33,096 bases of DNA from Methylococcaceae bacterium (GTDB lineage Bacteria; Pseudomonadota; Gammaproteobacteria; Methylococcales; Methylomonadaceae): contig QYQN01000093.1 in NCBI GenBank assembly GCA_007280895.1, forward strand, positions 1 to 33,096, given 5' to 3'. The notes under the pieces are model-generated. The model was not told the origin of the DNA, did not search any database, and saw nothing but the letters and a program-made list of their open reading frames with translations. Each line of letters opens with the position of its first letter. The first letter of the stretch is position 1. The position numbers and the translations under genes were made by a program. Positions 16,682 through 23,983 of this stretch are shown one piece after another.

Positions 16682-18286
16682 TTACGAACTGCAAGACAAC
16701 ATAGAGCAACCAGCACGTTGTTTTGCCCAATTTGGTCGTTTTAATGCGTAGTGTGCCTTATCTGGCTGTTCCTCATAAGGACGCTCTACTAAGGCTAATA
16801 ATTCCTTAACCATTGAAAAGTCTCCTTGCTCAGCCTTATCAATTGCTTGCTGAGCAAGATAATTACGCAATACATATTTTGGATTAACAGCGTCCATGCG
16901 TTGCTTGCGATGCGTGACGTCGTGTTCTTTTAATAAACGACAATGGTATTTTTTTAACCACCCAAGAAACTTTTGCTGAACGTCAGTCGTTAACTGTTCT
17001 GGCTGATAAAAAACATCATTAAACAGGGTTAAGTGATCATTATCACTCCCCTCTTTATCTAATGACACGTTCGCCAATTGCCTAAAAAACAAGCTCATAT
17101 CGATCTCAGCTTGCTGCAATACCTCAAATAATTCACTGCATAATTCATGATCTGTCGACACATCAAAAGCACTAAAACCCAATTTTAATGCCATCATTTT
17201 TTGCCATTCGTGTGCAAATATCTCATTATAGCTAGCTAGTGCAGCGACCAATTTTGGCTGCGTCTTGATCTTAAATAACGGTGTAATGGCATTGGCTAAT
17301 TGCGCTAAATTCCAAAATGCAATCGCAGGCTGATTGCCAAAGCGATAACGTCGTTCGTCTGCATCGGTGGTGTTAGGCGTCCAATCAGAATCAAAATTGT
17401 CTAACCACCCATAAGGACCATAATCAATGGTTAAACCGAGTATGGACATATTGTCCGTATTCATTACACCATGGACAAAACCGACACGCTGCCAATGCAC
17501 TATCATGTGTGCCGTGCGCTGACAGACATCCGAAAACCACGCTAAATAGCGCTGCTCTTTTGGTAAGAGCTGATACGCTTTAAAATCAGTAGCAATCGTA
17601 AATTCTACTAATTGCTCAAGTAAATGGTAGTCTTGACGTGCAGAAAATAATTGAAAATGTCCAAACCGAGTAAAAGAAGGCGCCACTCGACACACCACCG
17701 CACCTAATTCAGCCTTAGGATTGCCGTTATAAAACATATCTCTAACGACTGTTTCACCGGTAAGCATCACGCTTAATGCGCGTGTTGTTGGGACACCTAA
17801 ATGATGCATTGCTTCACTGCATAAAAACTCACGAATTGACGAGCGCAAAACCGCCAAGCCATCGGCACGACGTGAATAAGGCGTCAGACCTGCACCTTTT
17901 AATTGTAAGGTCAAATACTGCCCTTGTTGATTCACTACCTCGCCTAAATTAATAGCTCTACCGTCGCCTAATTGTCCAGCCCAATACCCAAACTGATGCC
18001 CTCCATAACAGCTTGCATACGGCTGCATGCCAGGTAATAAACGATTACCTGAAAACACTTCAGTAAATGCTGCTGACTCAGAACACGCTGCTGATAAATC
18101 CAAACATCGAGCAACATCAGTAGCATAAGCGATGCAGTGCGGTTGACTAACAGGAGTGGGCTTAACAAAAGAATAGGCTGCATTAAGCACTTGGCGAGGA
18201 TAATTTTCGGTAATATTATCTGCAGGAAACGCGTCGACAAAACGGTTATGAAATAGTAATTGATCAAGAGAAGATAATAAACTCAT
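16682..18286 (-). CDS. selO: SelO/YdiU-family protein AMPylase (pseudokinase fold)
   Basis: This is a 534-residue SelO (UPF0061) protein that transfers AMP from ATP to protein Ser/Thr/Tyr residues in redox homeostasis. Diagnostic blocks are YASCYGGHQFGYWAGQLGDGRA, LQLKGAGLTPYSRRADGLAVLRSSIREFL, HGVMNTDNMSILGLTIDYGPYGWLD and YRFGNQPAIAFWNLAQLA. The Lys in QLKGAG and the NTDN/DYG pair are the nucleotide- and metal-binding residues. The C-terminus ends ...SCSS: cysteine occupies the position that is selenocysteine in eukaryotic SelO, as in most bacteria. The start is the ATG at 18286. It lies 33 bp downstream of bamE on the same strand. Confidence 0.97.
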   Translation of the reverse strand: MSLLSSLDQLLFHNRFVDAFPADNITENYPRQVLNAAYSFVKPTPVSQPHCIAYATDVARCLDLSAACSESAAFTEVFSGNRLLPGMQPYASCYGGHQFGYWAGQLGDGRAINLGEVVNQQGQYLTLQLKGAGLTPYSRRADGLAVLRSSIREFLCSEAMHHLGVPTTRALSVMLTGETVVRDMFYNGNPKAELGAVVCRVAPSFTRFGHFQLFSARQDYHLLEQLVEFTIATDFKAYQLLPKEQRYLAWFSDVCQRTAHMIVHWQRVGFVHGVMNTDNMSILGLTIDYGPYGWLDNFDSDWTPNTTDADERRYRFGNQPAIAFWNLAQLANAITPLFKIKTQPKLVAALASYNEIFAHEWQKMMALKLGFSAFDVSTDHELCSELFEVLQQAEIDMSLFFRQLANVSLDKEGSDNDHLTLFNDVFYQPEQLTTDVQQKFLGWLKKYHCRLLKEHDVTHRKQRMDAVNPKYVLRNYLAQQAIDKAEQGDFSMVKELLALVERPYEEQPDKAHYALKRPNWAKQRAGCSMLSCSS

Positions 18287-18319
18287 CAGGGATTCTATGG
18301 TGATATAAACGTAATTTAC

Positions 18320-18823
18320 CTAATTATCATTTGGACTTGTAGGTTTTAGATTGGCAGGTTCACTATGTTCACGGTCTTGACCATAACCAAATAAGCCACT
18401 TAATTTTTCATACAAAGTTTTATCAAGATCACGTTTTGGCACATCGACGGTTGTTTCATTGGTGGTCACTACAACAGGATGCTCCGTCGGTTTATAGGCA
18501 CCTTCCAGTTTCACTAAGAGATCTTTGTCAAAAAATAAGGTGACCCGTTTTTGAACTTTATCTTCATGATTAACTTTATTGTAATAGATGTAATCCCAGC
18601 GGTTAGGATGAAATTGATCGATTAACATGGGCGACCCCAAAATATAAAGCACTTGCCGCGTATTCATGCCAGGATGTAATTGATCAATCATGCTTTGCTC
18701 AATAATATTACCTTGTTGTATGTCTAAGGCATACACGCCAGGCAGATGATCTAGCGTCGTTGCACACCCAGTAAGAACCCCAGACAACAACGAGCATACG
18801 ATTAAATTTAAAAAGTTACGCAT
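18320..18823 (-). CDS. bamE: Outer membrane assembly lipoprotein BamE (SmpA/OmlA)
   Basis: This is a lipoprotein of the outer-membrane beta-barrel assembly machine. Starting at the ATG 18823 gives a 167-residue protein with an ideal lipoprotein signal: a hydrophobic stretch and the lipobox LTGC with Cys20. The mature part has the BamE signature VYALDIQQGNIIEQ, then LHPGMNTRQVLYILGSPMLIDQFHPNRWDYIYY and VTLFFDKDLLVKLEG. An in-frame ATG at 18886 would overlap ubiH and add a second hydrophobic stretch, which fits a lipoprotein less well. The C-terminal extension after about residue 105 is longer than in E. coli BamE (113 residues). Its place between ubiH and selO, away from fur/recN, is uncommon. 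Confidence 0.93.
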   Translation of the reverse strand: MRNFLNLIVCSLLSGVLTGCATTLDHLPGVYALDIQQGNIIEQSMIDQLHPGMNTRQVLYILGSPMLIDQFHPNRWDYIYYNKVNHEDKVQKRVTLFFDKDLLVKLEGAYKPTEHPVVVTTNETTVDVPKRDLDKTLYEKLSGLFGYGQDREHSEPANLKPTSPNDN

Positions 18824-18860
18824 AGTACAAGAAAGTGTAAAAGTGAAAAATAAAAGAAAT

Positions 18861-20048
18861 TTAGTCATTAACCCAACCCATTGCATGACGCGCTAACTGA
18901 CTTTTCATAAACGGTTGATGATCTAACAATGTTAAACCACAATTTCTGACAAAACTTAAAGGTACATTATCACTGGAAAATAATTTAACTAAACTATCAG
19001 TGAAATGAATAACCTTATTATGATCCTGCCGTCTGGTATGTGCATACGCAGTTAAGTAATCAGCTTCGCCAATATCTTTACCATGCTGCGCCAGCGCAGT
19101 TAAATAATCAGCTAATTGCATAACATCACGCAATCCCAAATTAAAGCCTTGACCAGCAACAGGATGTAATTGATGGGCAGCATTACCAATAATAACACTA
19201 CGTCCAGCGGTAAGTTGGTCAGCACGAATTAAAGACAGTGGAAATGCACGAATAGGGGCTGATAACTGTAACGCCCCCAAACGATAGCCAAAACAGTGCT
19301 GCAATGCCGTGATAAACTCTTTTTCACTGCCCTGCATTAACACTTGCGCTTGTTGATGAGTGCGTGTCCAGACCACTGAACATTGGTTCGCAGCGATGGG
19401 TAATAAGGCTAATGGGCCTGATGCGGTGAAACGCTCATACGCCGTATGCTGATGACTGATTTCAGTAGTCACTGTGGTGACTAATGCAGTTTGTTGGTAA
19501 TCAATGCTGGATTGTCCAATGGACAATAAGTCACGCACGGAAGATTGTCCACCGTCTGCACCCACAACTAATTTTGCGGTCAAGCTTAGCGTGTCTGTAG
19601 CGCATTTAAACGTCGCCTTAACTTCACTAGCCTGAGACACTAAGTCCATAATGTGCGCAGGACAATAGTGAGTAATGTTTGAATCAGCAAGTAAATTCAA
19701 TAAATGCGTTTCTAAAGCACGTGCGGTAATGACATAACCCAGCGCAGCAACCCGTTCTTTTTTAGCAGATAAGCGCGTTTTTCCAAAATGTCCCTGATCT
19801 GACACATGAATATGTTCAATAGGCGTTGCTATTGCGTCAAGTCCCGCCCAAATACCTATGCTTTTTAGCACCTCCACCGTACCTGCCGCCAAGGCTAAGG
19901 CACGCTCTCCAGAAGGGGACGCTATGACCTGTTCACGGTGATTCGCTTCAACTATTGCAAGCGTTAAGCCACTGTGTTGCAGTGCTAAGGCTAAACAATT
20001 TCCTGTTAAGCCACCACCAACAATAAGTAAATCATAATCCTGCGACAT
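18861..20048 (-). CDS. ubiH: 2-octaprenyl-6-methoxyphenol hydroxylase UbiH
   Basis: This is a 395-residue FAD monooxygenase of ubiquinone synthesis. FAD-binding motifs: LLIVGGGLTGNCLALAL (GxGxxG, 8-24), LVVGADGGQSSVR (DG motif) and IGNAAHQLHPVAGQGFNLGLRD, where GNAAH is the form seen in UbiH and where UbiF/UbiI have GDAAH. The C-terminal FSSDNVPLSFVRNCGL block is also typical. The ATG lies inside the end of pepP (17-bp overlap), suggesting coupling. The order ygfB-pepP-ubiH is conserved, but the usual next gene ubiI (visC) is absent and bamE follows instead. Confidence 0.93.
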   Translation of the reverse strand: MSQDYDLLIVGGGLTGNCLALALQHSGLTLAIVEANHREQVIASPSGERALALAAGTVEVLKSIGIWAGLDAIATPIEHIHVSDQGHFGKTRLSAKKERVAALGYVITARALETHLLNLLADSNITHYCPAHIMDLVSQASEVKATFKCATDTLSLTAKLVVGADGGQSSVRDLLSIGQSSIDYQQTALVTTVTTEISHQHTAYERFTASGPLALLPIAANQCSVVWTRTHQQAQVLMQGSEKEFITALQHCFGYRLGALQLSAPIRAFPLSLIRADQLTAGRSVIIGNAAHQLHPVAGQGFNLGLRDVMQLADYLTALAQHGKDIGEADYLTAYAHTRRQDHNKVIHFTDSLVKLFSSDNVPLSFVRNCGLTLLDHQPFMKSQLARHAMGWVND

Positions 20049-21357
20049 AACGTTCCTGCATTAATTGTTCAATTTCAACAATCGATTTTGGTACTGACTG
20101 TGTGAGTACCTCATGCCCCGTTGCCGTGACTAAAACATCATCTTCAATACGAATACCTATGCCACGCCATTGTTTATCGACAGTTTTACAATGTGCAGGA
20201 ATATACAAACCAGGCTCGACAGTTAACACCATGCCAGGTTCTAGTAGTCGCCAGTGTTGATTAATTTTATATTCACCCACATCATGAACATCCATCCCTA
20301 ACCAATGTCCCGTGCGGTGCATATAGAATGCTTTATATTTTTCATCCTTAATTAACTTTTTTACCGAGCCTTTTAATAACCCTAAGGCAACCAATCCTTT
20401 AGTTAACGTTTCTACCGCAGCTTCATGTGCATGATTCCAGCTTGCACCAGGCTTAACCTGTGCAATGGCCGCAGTTTGTGCATCTAAAACCAATTGATAG
20501 AGCAATTTTTGGGGTTCAGTAAAACGCCCTGAAATAGGAAACGTCCGCGTAATATCAGCAGCATAATGGTCACATTCTGCGCCTGCATCAATGAGCAATA
20601 ACTCGCCTGAAATTAATTGCCCAGTGTTTTTTGTGTAATGTAAGGTGCAGGCATTTTTACCCGCTGCAACAATTGAGGGGTAGGCAACATGCCGTAAACC
20701 CTGCTGCATAAAACAATAAATTAATTCTGCTTCTATTTGATATTCATACAAGCCTGCCCGACACTTTTGCATAGCATTGATGTGGGCTTGTGCTGAAACC
20801 TCTGCTGCGCGGCGCATTAACGTAAGCTCTTCAGCATCTTTAAATAGACGCATTTCATGAATAATAAAATCTAAAGCGACTAATTCACTTGGTGCCATCA
20901 AACCTAAGCGTGATTGACTACGCAAATGATTAATCCATTCCAATAAGTGTTGGTCTAACTCACTATCCCGTCCCATAGGGTAAAAGACCTGTTTTTTACC
21001 CTCTAACATATTAGGTAAAATATCGTCCAAATCCTCAATGGGAAACGCATCATCAGCTTTGTAATGTTTGGTAGCGCCCTCTAAACCAGCATGCGCACCT
21101 TCCCATAGAGCTTTGGTTTTATCAAATTCACGACAAAATAAAATATACTCTCCCTGTTCACGTCCAGGAATAAAGACGGCCAGCGCCTCTGGCTCATTAA
21201 AGCCAGTTAAATAATAAAAATCGCTGTCTTGCCGAAAAGGAAAGTCAACATCACGATTGCGTACACTAGGTGAAGCACTTTGAATAAGAGCAATATTACC
21301 CAGACCAATGCGCTGCATTAATGCCTGCCGACGTTTTTTAAATACCTGTTGTTTCAA
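20032..21357 (-). CDS. pepP: Xaa-Pro aminopeptidase PepP
   Basis: This metallopeptidase removes N-terminal residues preceding proline. With the start chosen here it has 441 residues, equal to E. coli PepP. The di-metal ligands are Asp257 and Asp268 (LIDAGAECDHYAADITRTFP), His351 (MHRTGHWLGMDVHDVG), Glu381 (VEPGLYIP) and Glu405 (GIGIRIEDDV), within a few residues of E. coli numbering. There is no ATG at the 5' end. The two candidate starts are TTG at 21372, which overlaps the ygfB stop, and TTG at 21357, which has GAGG (21370-21367) nine bases upstream. I prefer the latter. It lies in the ygfB-pepP-ubiH operon. Confidence 0.95.
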   Translation of the reverse strand: MKQQVFKKRRQALMQRIGLGNIALIQSASPSVRNRDVDFPFRQDSDFYYLTGFNEPEALAVFIPGREQGEYILFCREFDKTKALWEGAHAGLEGATKHYKADDAFPIEDLDDILPNMLEGKKQVFYPMGRDSELDQHLLEWINHLRSQSRLGLMAPSELVALDFIIHEMRLFKDAEELTLMRRAAEVSAQAHINAMQKCRAGLYEYQIEAELIYCFMQQGLRHVAYPSIVAAGKNACTLHYTKNTGQLISGELLLIDAGAECDHYAADITRTFPISGRFTEPQKLLYQLVLDAQTAAIAQVKPGASWNHAHEAAVETLTKGLVALGLLKGSVKKLIKDEKYKAFYMHRTGHWLGMDVHDVGEYKINQHWRLLEPGMVLTVEPGLYIPAHCKTVDKQWRGIGIRIEDDVLVTATGHEVLTQSVPKSIVEIEQLMQERYVAGL

Positions 21358-21368
21358 TGTAAATAACC

Positions 21369-21908
21369 TCAATGTAAATATTGACTATGGGTAGCAGTGA
21401 CTTTAGGCTGGTTAAATTCAAGGCAAAGCAAGATCACAACAGAGCGAACATATTCATAAATTTCTGTGAACGCGGCTTCATCTTCATTGCCTTCGACATC
21501 ACTATCAAGCCGTGTAATTTCAGTCATGTCTTTAAAAATTTCCGTCGCTTCTTTGGATAGTGTTGTCGCCGAGGTTGTCGTTGCCCCGACGCCATATAAA
21601 AACCCCTGACACCAACTTTTTAAGGCATCTACCTGATCAGACAAGAACGCCTCATCATTAGGTAAAAACAAATTAAAATCACCATCGCTACTGATTAATA
21701 GACGCTGTGTTCCCAGAAATAAATGTTCTAAAATTTGCTGATGTTGTGCACTTAACTCTATATCGGGTAACATAAAATCTGCTAACCAACGACTAGGCGG
21801 CGTCTTAATATTTACGCATAACATGCCCGTAGCAATACCATGAACATCGGCAGCAGTTAAGCTGTTATCGATACCTTTAATTATGCTGTCAACTATGGAA
21901 TAAGCCAT
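21369..21908 (-). CDS. ygfB: YgfB/YecA (UPF0149) family protein
   Basis: This is a 179-residue UPF0149 protein, first gene of the ygfB-pepP-ubiH operon. Family features are the N-terminal ADVHGIATGMLCV segment, FLPNDE..L..QV.ALKSWCQGFLYGVG, and the acidic LDSDVEGNEDEAAFTEIYEYVRSVVILL block near the C-terminus. In Pseudomonas aeruginosa YgfB affects expression linked to beta-lactam resistance; a general role is not established. The start is an ATG with a very strong Shine-Dalgarno (AAGGAGGG). The stop overlaps the region used to start pepP. Confidence 0.93.
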   Translation of the reverse strand: MAYSIVDSIIKGIDNSLTAADVHGIATGMLCVNIKTPPSRWLADFMLPDIELSAQHQQILEHLFLGTQRLLISSDGDFNLFLPNDEAFLSDQVDALKSWCQGFLYGVGATTTSATTLSKEATEIFKDMTEITRLDSDVEGNEDEAAFTEIYEYVRSVVILLCLEFNQPKVTATHSQYLH

Positions 21909-21987
21909 AAACTTTCCCTCCTTTCTTACAATCGCTAAAAGAAAAATTGCGCTTATGCTACCATTTAAGCACAGTAATTAAGCATGA

Positions 21988-22015
21988 TTTATACAAACTT
22001 TACCGTTATCAACAA
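21988..22015 (-). promoter_or_regulatory. Possible promoter of the ygfB-pepP-ubiH operon
   Basis: On the minus strand TTGTTG (22015-22010) and TATAAA (21993-21988) are 16 bp apart, in the spacer divergent from the zapB-like gene. The predicted leader before ygfB is about 70 nt. The match is moderate. Confidence 0.4.
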
Positions 22016-22073
22016 CCGAAATTTGCTAATTTACGATTAAACACTTATTTATTATTATTAACTTAAACTCGCT

Positions 22074-22292
22074 ATGACACAATCTCGCCACACTTACCCC
22101 AGTGCCCTACACAAGCTCGAAGAAAAACTGCATCATTTAATAACGCTTTACCATGAACTTAGCCAAGAAAATAGCCTCTTAAAAAAACAAAATCATGAAT
22201 TAGTGATTGAAAAAAATCAGCTTTTAGACAAAACAAGTCTAGCAAAATCCCGCGTTGAAACGATCATAACTAAACTAAAAACCTTGGAGTAA
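22074..22292 (+). CDS. ZapB-like coiled-coil protein (TIGR02449-type)
   Basis: This is a 72-residue, almost wholly helical protein. From about residue 12 onward it reads as a leucine/isoleucine heptad coiled coil (LHKLEEKLHHLITLYHEL, then ENSLLKKQNHELV, ENRVETIITKLKTLE-like ending). It resembles the small TIGR02449/ZapB-like proteins encoded directly before zapA in many gammaproteobacteria. A division-ring role is inferred from the neighbour. The stop is 7 bp before the zapA ATG, and its last codons supply the zapA Shine-Dalgarno (GGAG). It opens a two-gene operon divergent from ygfB. Confidence 0.85.
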   Translation: MTQSRHTYPSALHKLEEKLHHLITLYHELSQENSLLKKQNHELVIEKNQLLDKTSLAKSRVETIITKLKTLE

Positions 22293-22299
22293 CAATACA

Positions 22300-22605
22300 A
22301 TGGCTGACAAAGCGCAATCCATCACATTGATGATCATGGGCAAAGAATATCGAATACTTTGCGATTCAGAAGAGCAAGATGAATTAATTCAATCAGCACT
22401 TCAATTGGATAATCAAATGCGTAAATTACGTGATTCTGGAAAAATAAATGGCGCAGATCGAATAGCCGTCATGACTGCACTTAATATTGCCCATGAATTA
22501 CAAGTATTAAAAAACCAACATGAACGAGTACAACAAGAACTCGATGACTGCCTTAGTCAATTACATCAAAAATTAGACGACGTATTAAACCACGACGCCT
22601 ACTGA
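22300..22605 (+). CDS. zapA: Cell division protein ZapA
   Basis: This is a 101-residue FtsZ-ring stabiliser. The N-terminal globular part has the typical ITLMIMGKEYRILCDSEEQDELIQSALQLDNQMR, in pieces; RIAVMTALNIAHELQVLK leads into a C-terminal coiled coil (about 70-98) for dimer and tetramer formation. Length matches E. coli ZapA (109). GGAGTAA, overlapping the preceding stop, is the ribosome-binding site. In many relatives 6S RNA (ssrS) and ygfA follow zapA; here only 90 bp separate it from a convergent PAP2 gene, so neither is present. Confidence 0.95.
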   Translation: MADKAQSITLMIMGKEYRILCDSEEQDELIQSALQLDNQMRKLRDSGKINGADRIAVMTALNIAHELQVLKNQHERVQQELDDCLSQLHQKLDDVLNHDAY

Positions 22606-22623
22606 TTTTTTACGCGGTTTAGA

Positions 22624-22660
22624 AACGGCTTTAGCCATCATATGTAGACTAAAGTCCGTT
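22624..22660. terminator. Hairpin between convergent zapA and the PAP2 gene
   Basis: AACGGCTTTAG (22624-22634) pairs with CTAAAG-t-CCGTT (22649-22660), 11 bp with one bulged T and a 14-nt loop. It lies 19 bp after the zapA stop. Neither strand has a T-tract after the stem, so it could be a bidirectional end or a 3' stability element rather than a classic terminator. Confidence 0.45.
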
Positions 22661-22695
22661 CTCACACGCGGCTCAACTACCCATTAATCAGTGCA

Positions 22696-23922
22696 TTACT
22701 CTTGCTTGGACGGCGTTGCTAAGTCTAAAAAGCTGCCTTTTTTCGAGCTCAATGTCCAATGATTAGGTACTGGCATTGTGGTATAAATAGCCCCTTTGTC
22801 AGCAGTGATGACTAATTTTTCCTTAAAACCAGAAGGTAAAGAAATTTCTACTTTGCCTTCTACATCTGTAAACATACCATTTTGAAGCACTGAAAAAAGC
22901 TGCTGTTCAGACTGATATAGTCCATCAATTTTACTGGTTGGAAAGCCAAAACCTTTAAAAGCTAAGTGTGCATAAATGAGCTTATCTTCTGGCGCGTGCT
23001 GAGTAATCAACACATCGCCCACGTGTGCATGAATTTCAAAATCATGATGCATTAGCGTTGCACTAGGAAAACTTAGTTTTTTATTAGTTTTTCTGGGCGT
23101 AGCTAACGAGGCTAACAAAGAAATAAGCACGGCAAAACTAACAAACCAAGTAATACGCGTACTTTTAGCCAGACCCTGCCAGCGTGCGAAGAGTGCAAGT
23201 TCTGGCACCTCTTCATCGGGCGTCTGTTCCCATTTGCCTAATAATGGGTGATACAACACTAAACACACCCCATAACTTAAAAAACCACTCCATAAAATAT
23301 CGGATAAAAAATGTCCACCCGCCGCCATTCTGCCTACGCCGATAGCCCCCCCTAAGGCTAGGGCAGCAATTAACAACACTCTTGCTAGCCATGGTCGATG
23401 GCGTCGTTGGATAAAATAAAATAACGCCAAAACAAAACCTACACTGCAATGACCACACGGAAAAGACTTACCTTCAAGCCCAGGCATTCCAGGCGGTTGA
23501 TAGTGTAAATGACCATGCAACTGTTCAATTTGACGGGGTCTAGGTCGACCATAATGATCTTTAAAAATGCCATTCACGACAACGCCTGGCCCTAAAATAA
23601 TGCCCAAAAATACAAATAATGCCATTCTCCGCAAACGCGTTGCCGAGGCGTGTTGTCCAGTTAACGCCATGATAGCTAAAGCGCCTAGCAATAACACATT
23701 CACTAGAAGAGGCGCTGCACGATAAAAAAACACCCACATGCCATTATTTTCTTCAGGCCACATATTCTCCCCATTTTCTGGATGGAAAAAAAATCGTGCG
23801 GCATGAATATCTAAATCAGTAAACCAAAAAGGCACGGTCAGAACCACCACCACCACCAGAAAAATGCTCCATTCAAATTGCAGAGCACGAGGAAAAATTG
23901 CGAAGCGCGAAGAGGTAGGCAT
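22696..23922 (-). CDS. PAP2-family membrane phosphatase with an added C-terminal domain
   Basis: This is a 408-residue integral membrane protein with about six helices in the first 250 residues and one more at about 255-275 (ITWFVSFAVLISLLASL). The phosphatase motifs are KDHYGRPRP (K-x6-RP), FPCGHCSVGF (PSGH motif with Cys for Ser) and GRMAAGGHFLSD (R-x5-H-x3-D). This branch (COG3907-like) probably acts on an isoprenoid or lipid phosphate at the outer face of the inner membrane; the substrate is not known. The last 130 or so residues form a soluble, beta-rich domain with repeated strand-turn units (KVEISLPSGFKEKLVITADKG), resembling DUF4097-type repeats. That resemblance is tentative. No clear Shine-Dalgarno is visible. 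Confidence 0.85.
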   Translation of the reverse strand: MPTSSRFAIFPRALQFEWSIFLVVVVVLTVPFWFTDLDIHAARFFFHPENGENMWPEENNGMWVFFYRAAPLLVNVLLLGALAIMALTGQHASATRLRRMALFVFLGIILGPGVVVNGIFKDHYGRPRPRQIEQLHGHLHYQPPGMPGLEGKSFPCGHCSVGFVLALFYFIQRRHRPWLARVLLIAALALGGAIGVGRMAAGGHFLSDILWSGFLSYGVCLVLYHPLLGKWEQTPDEEVPELALFARWQGLAKSTRITWFVSFAVLISLLASLATPRKTNKKLSFPSATLMHHDFEIHAHVGDVLITQHAPEDKLIYAHLAFKGFGFPTSKIDGLYQSEQQLFSVLQNGMFTDVEGKVEISLPSGFKEKLVITADKGAIYTTMPVPNHWTLSSKKGSFLDLATPSKQE

Positions 23923-23983
23923 AAAGAGGTAATATAAAAAAATTGTTAGGTGAAGGTGCCCAAAGAACTCGGTAAAAATTATT

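Noticed and set aside
22606-22695. Possible 6S RNA downstream of zapA
   Set aside because: The gap is about 90 bp, half the length of 6S RNA, and lacks its long interrupted helix.
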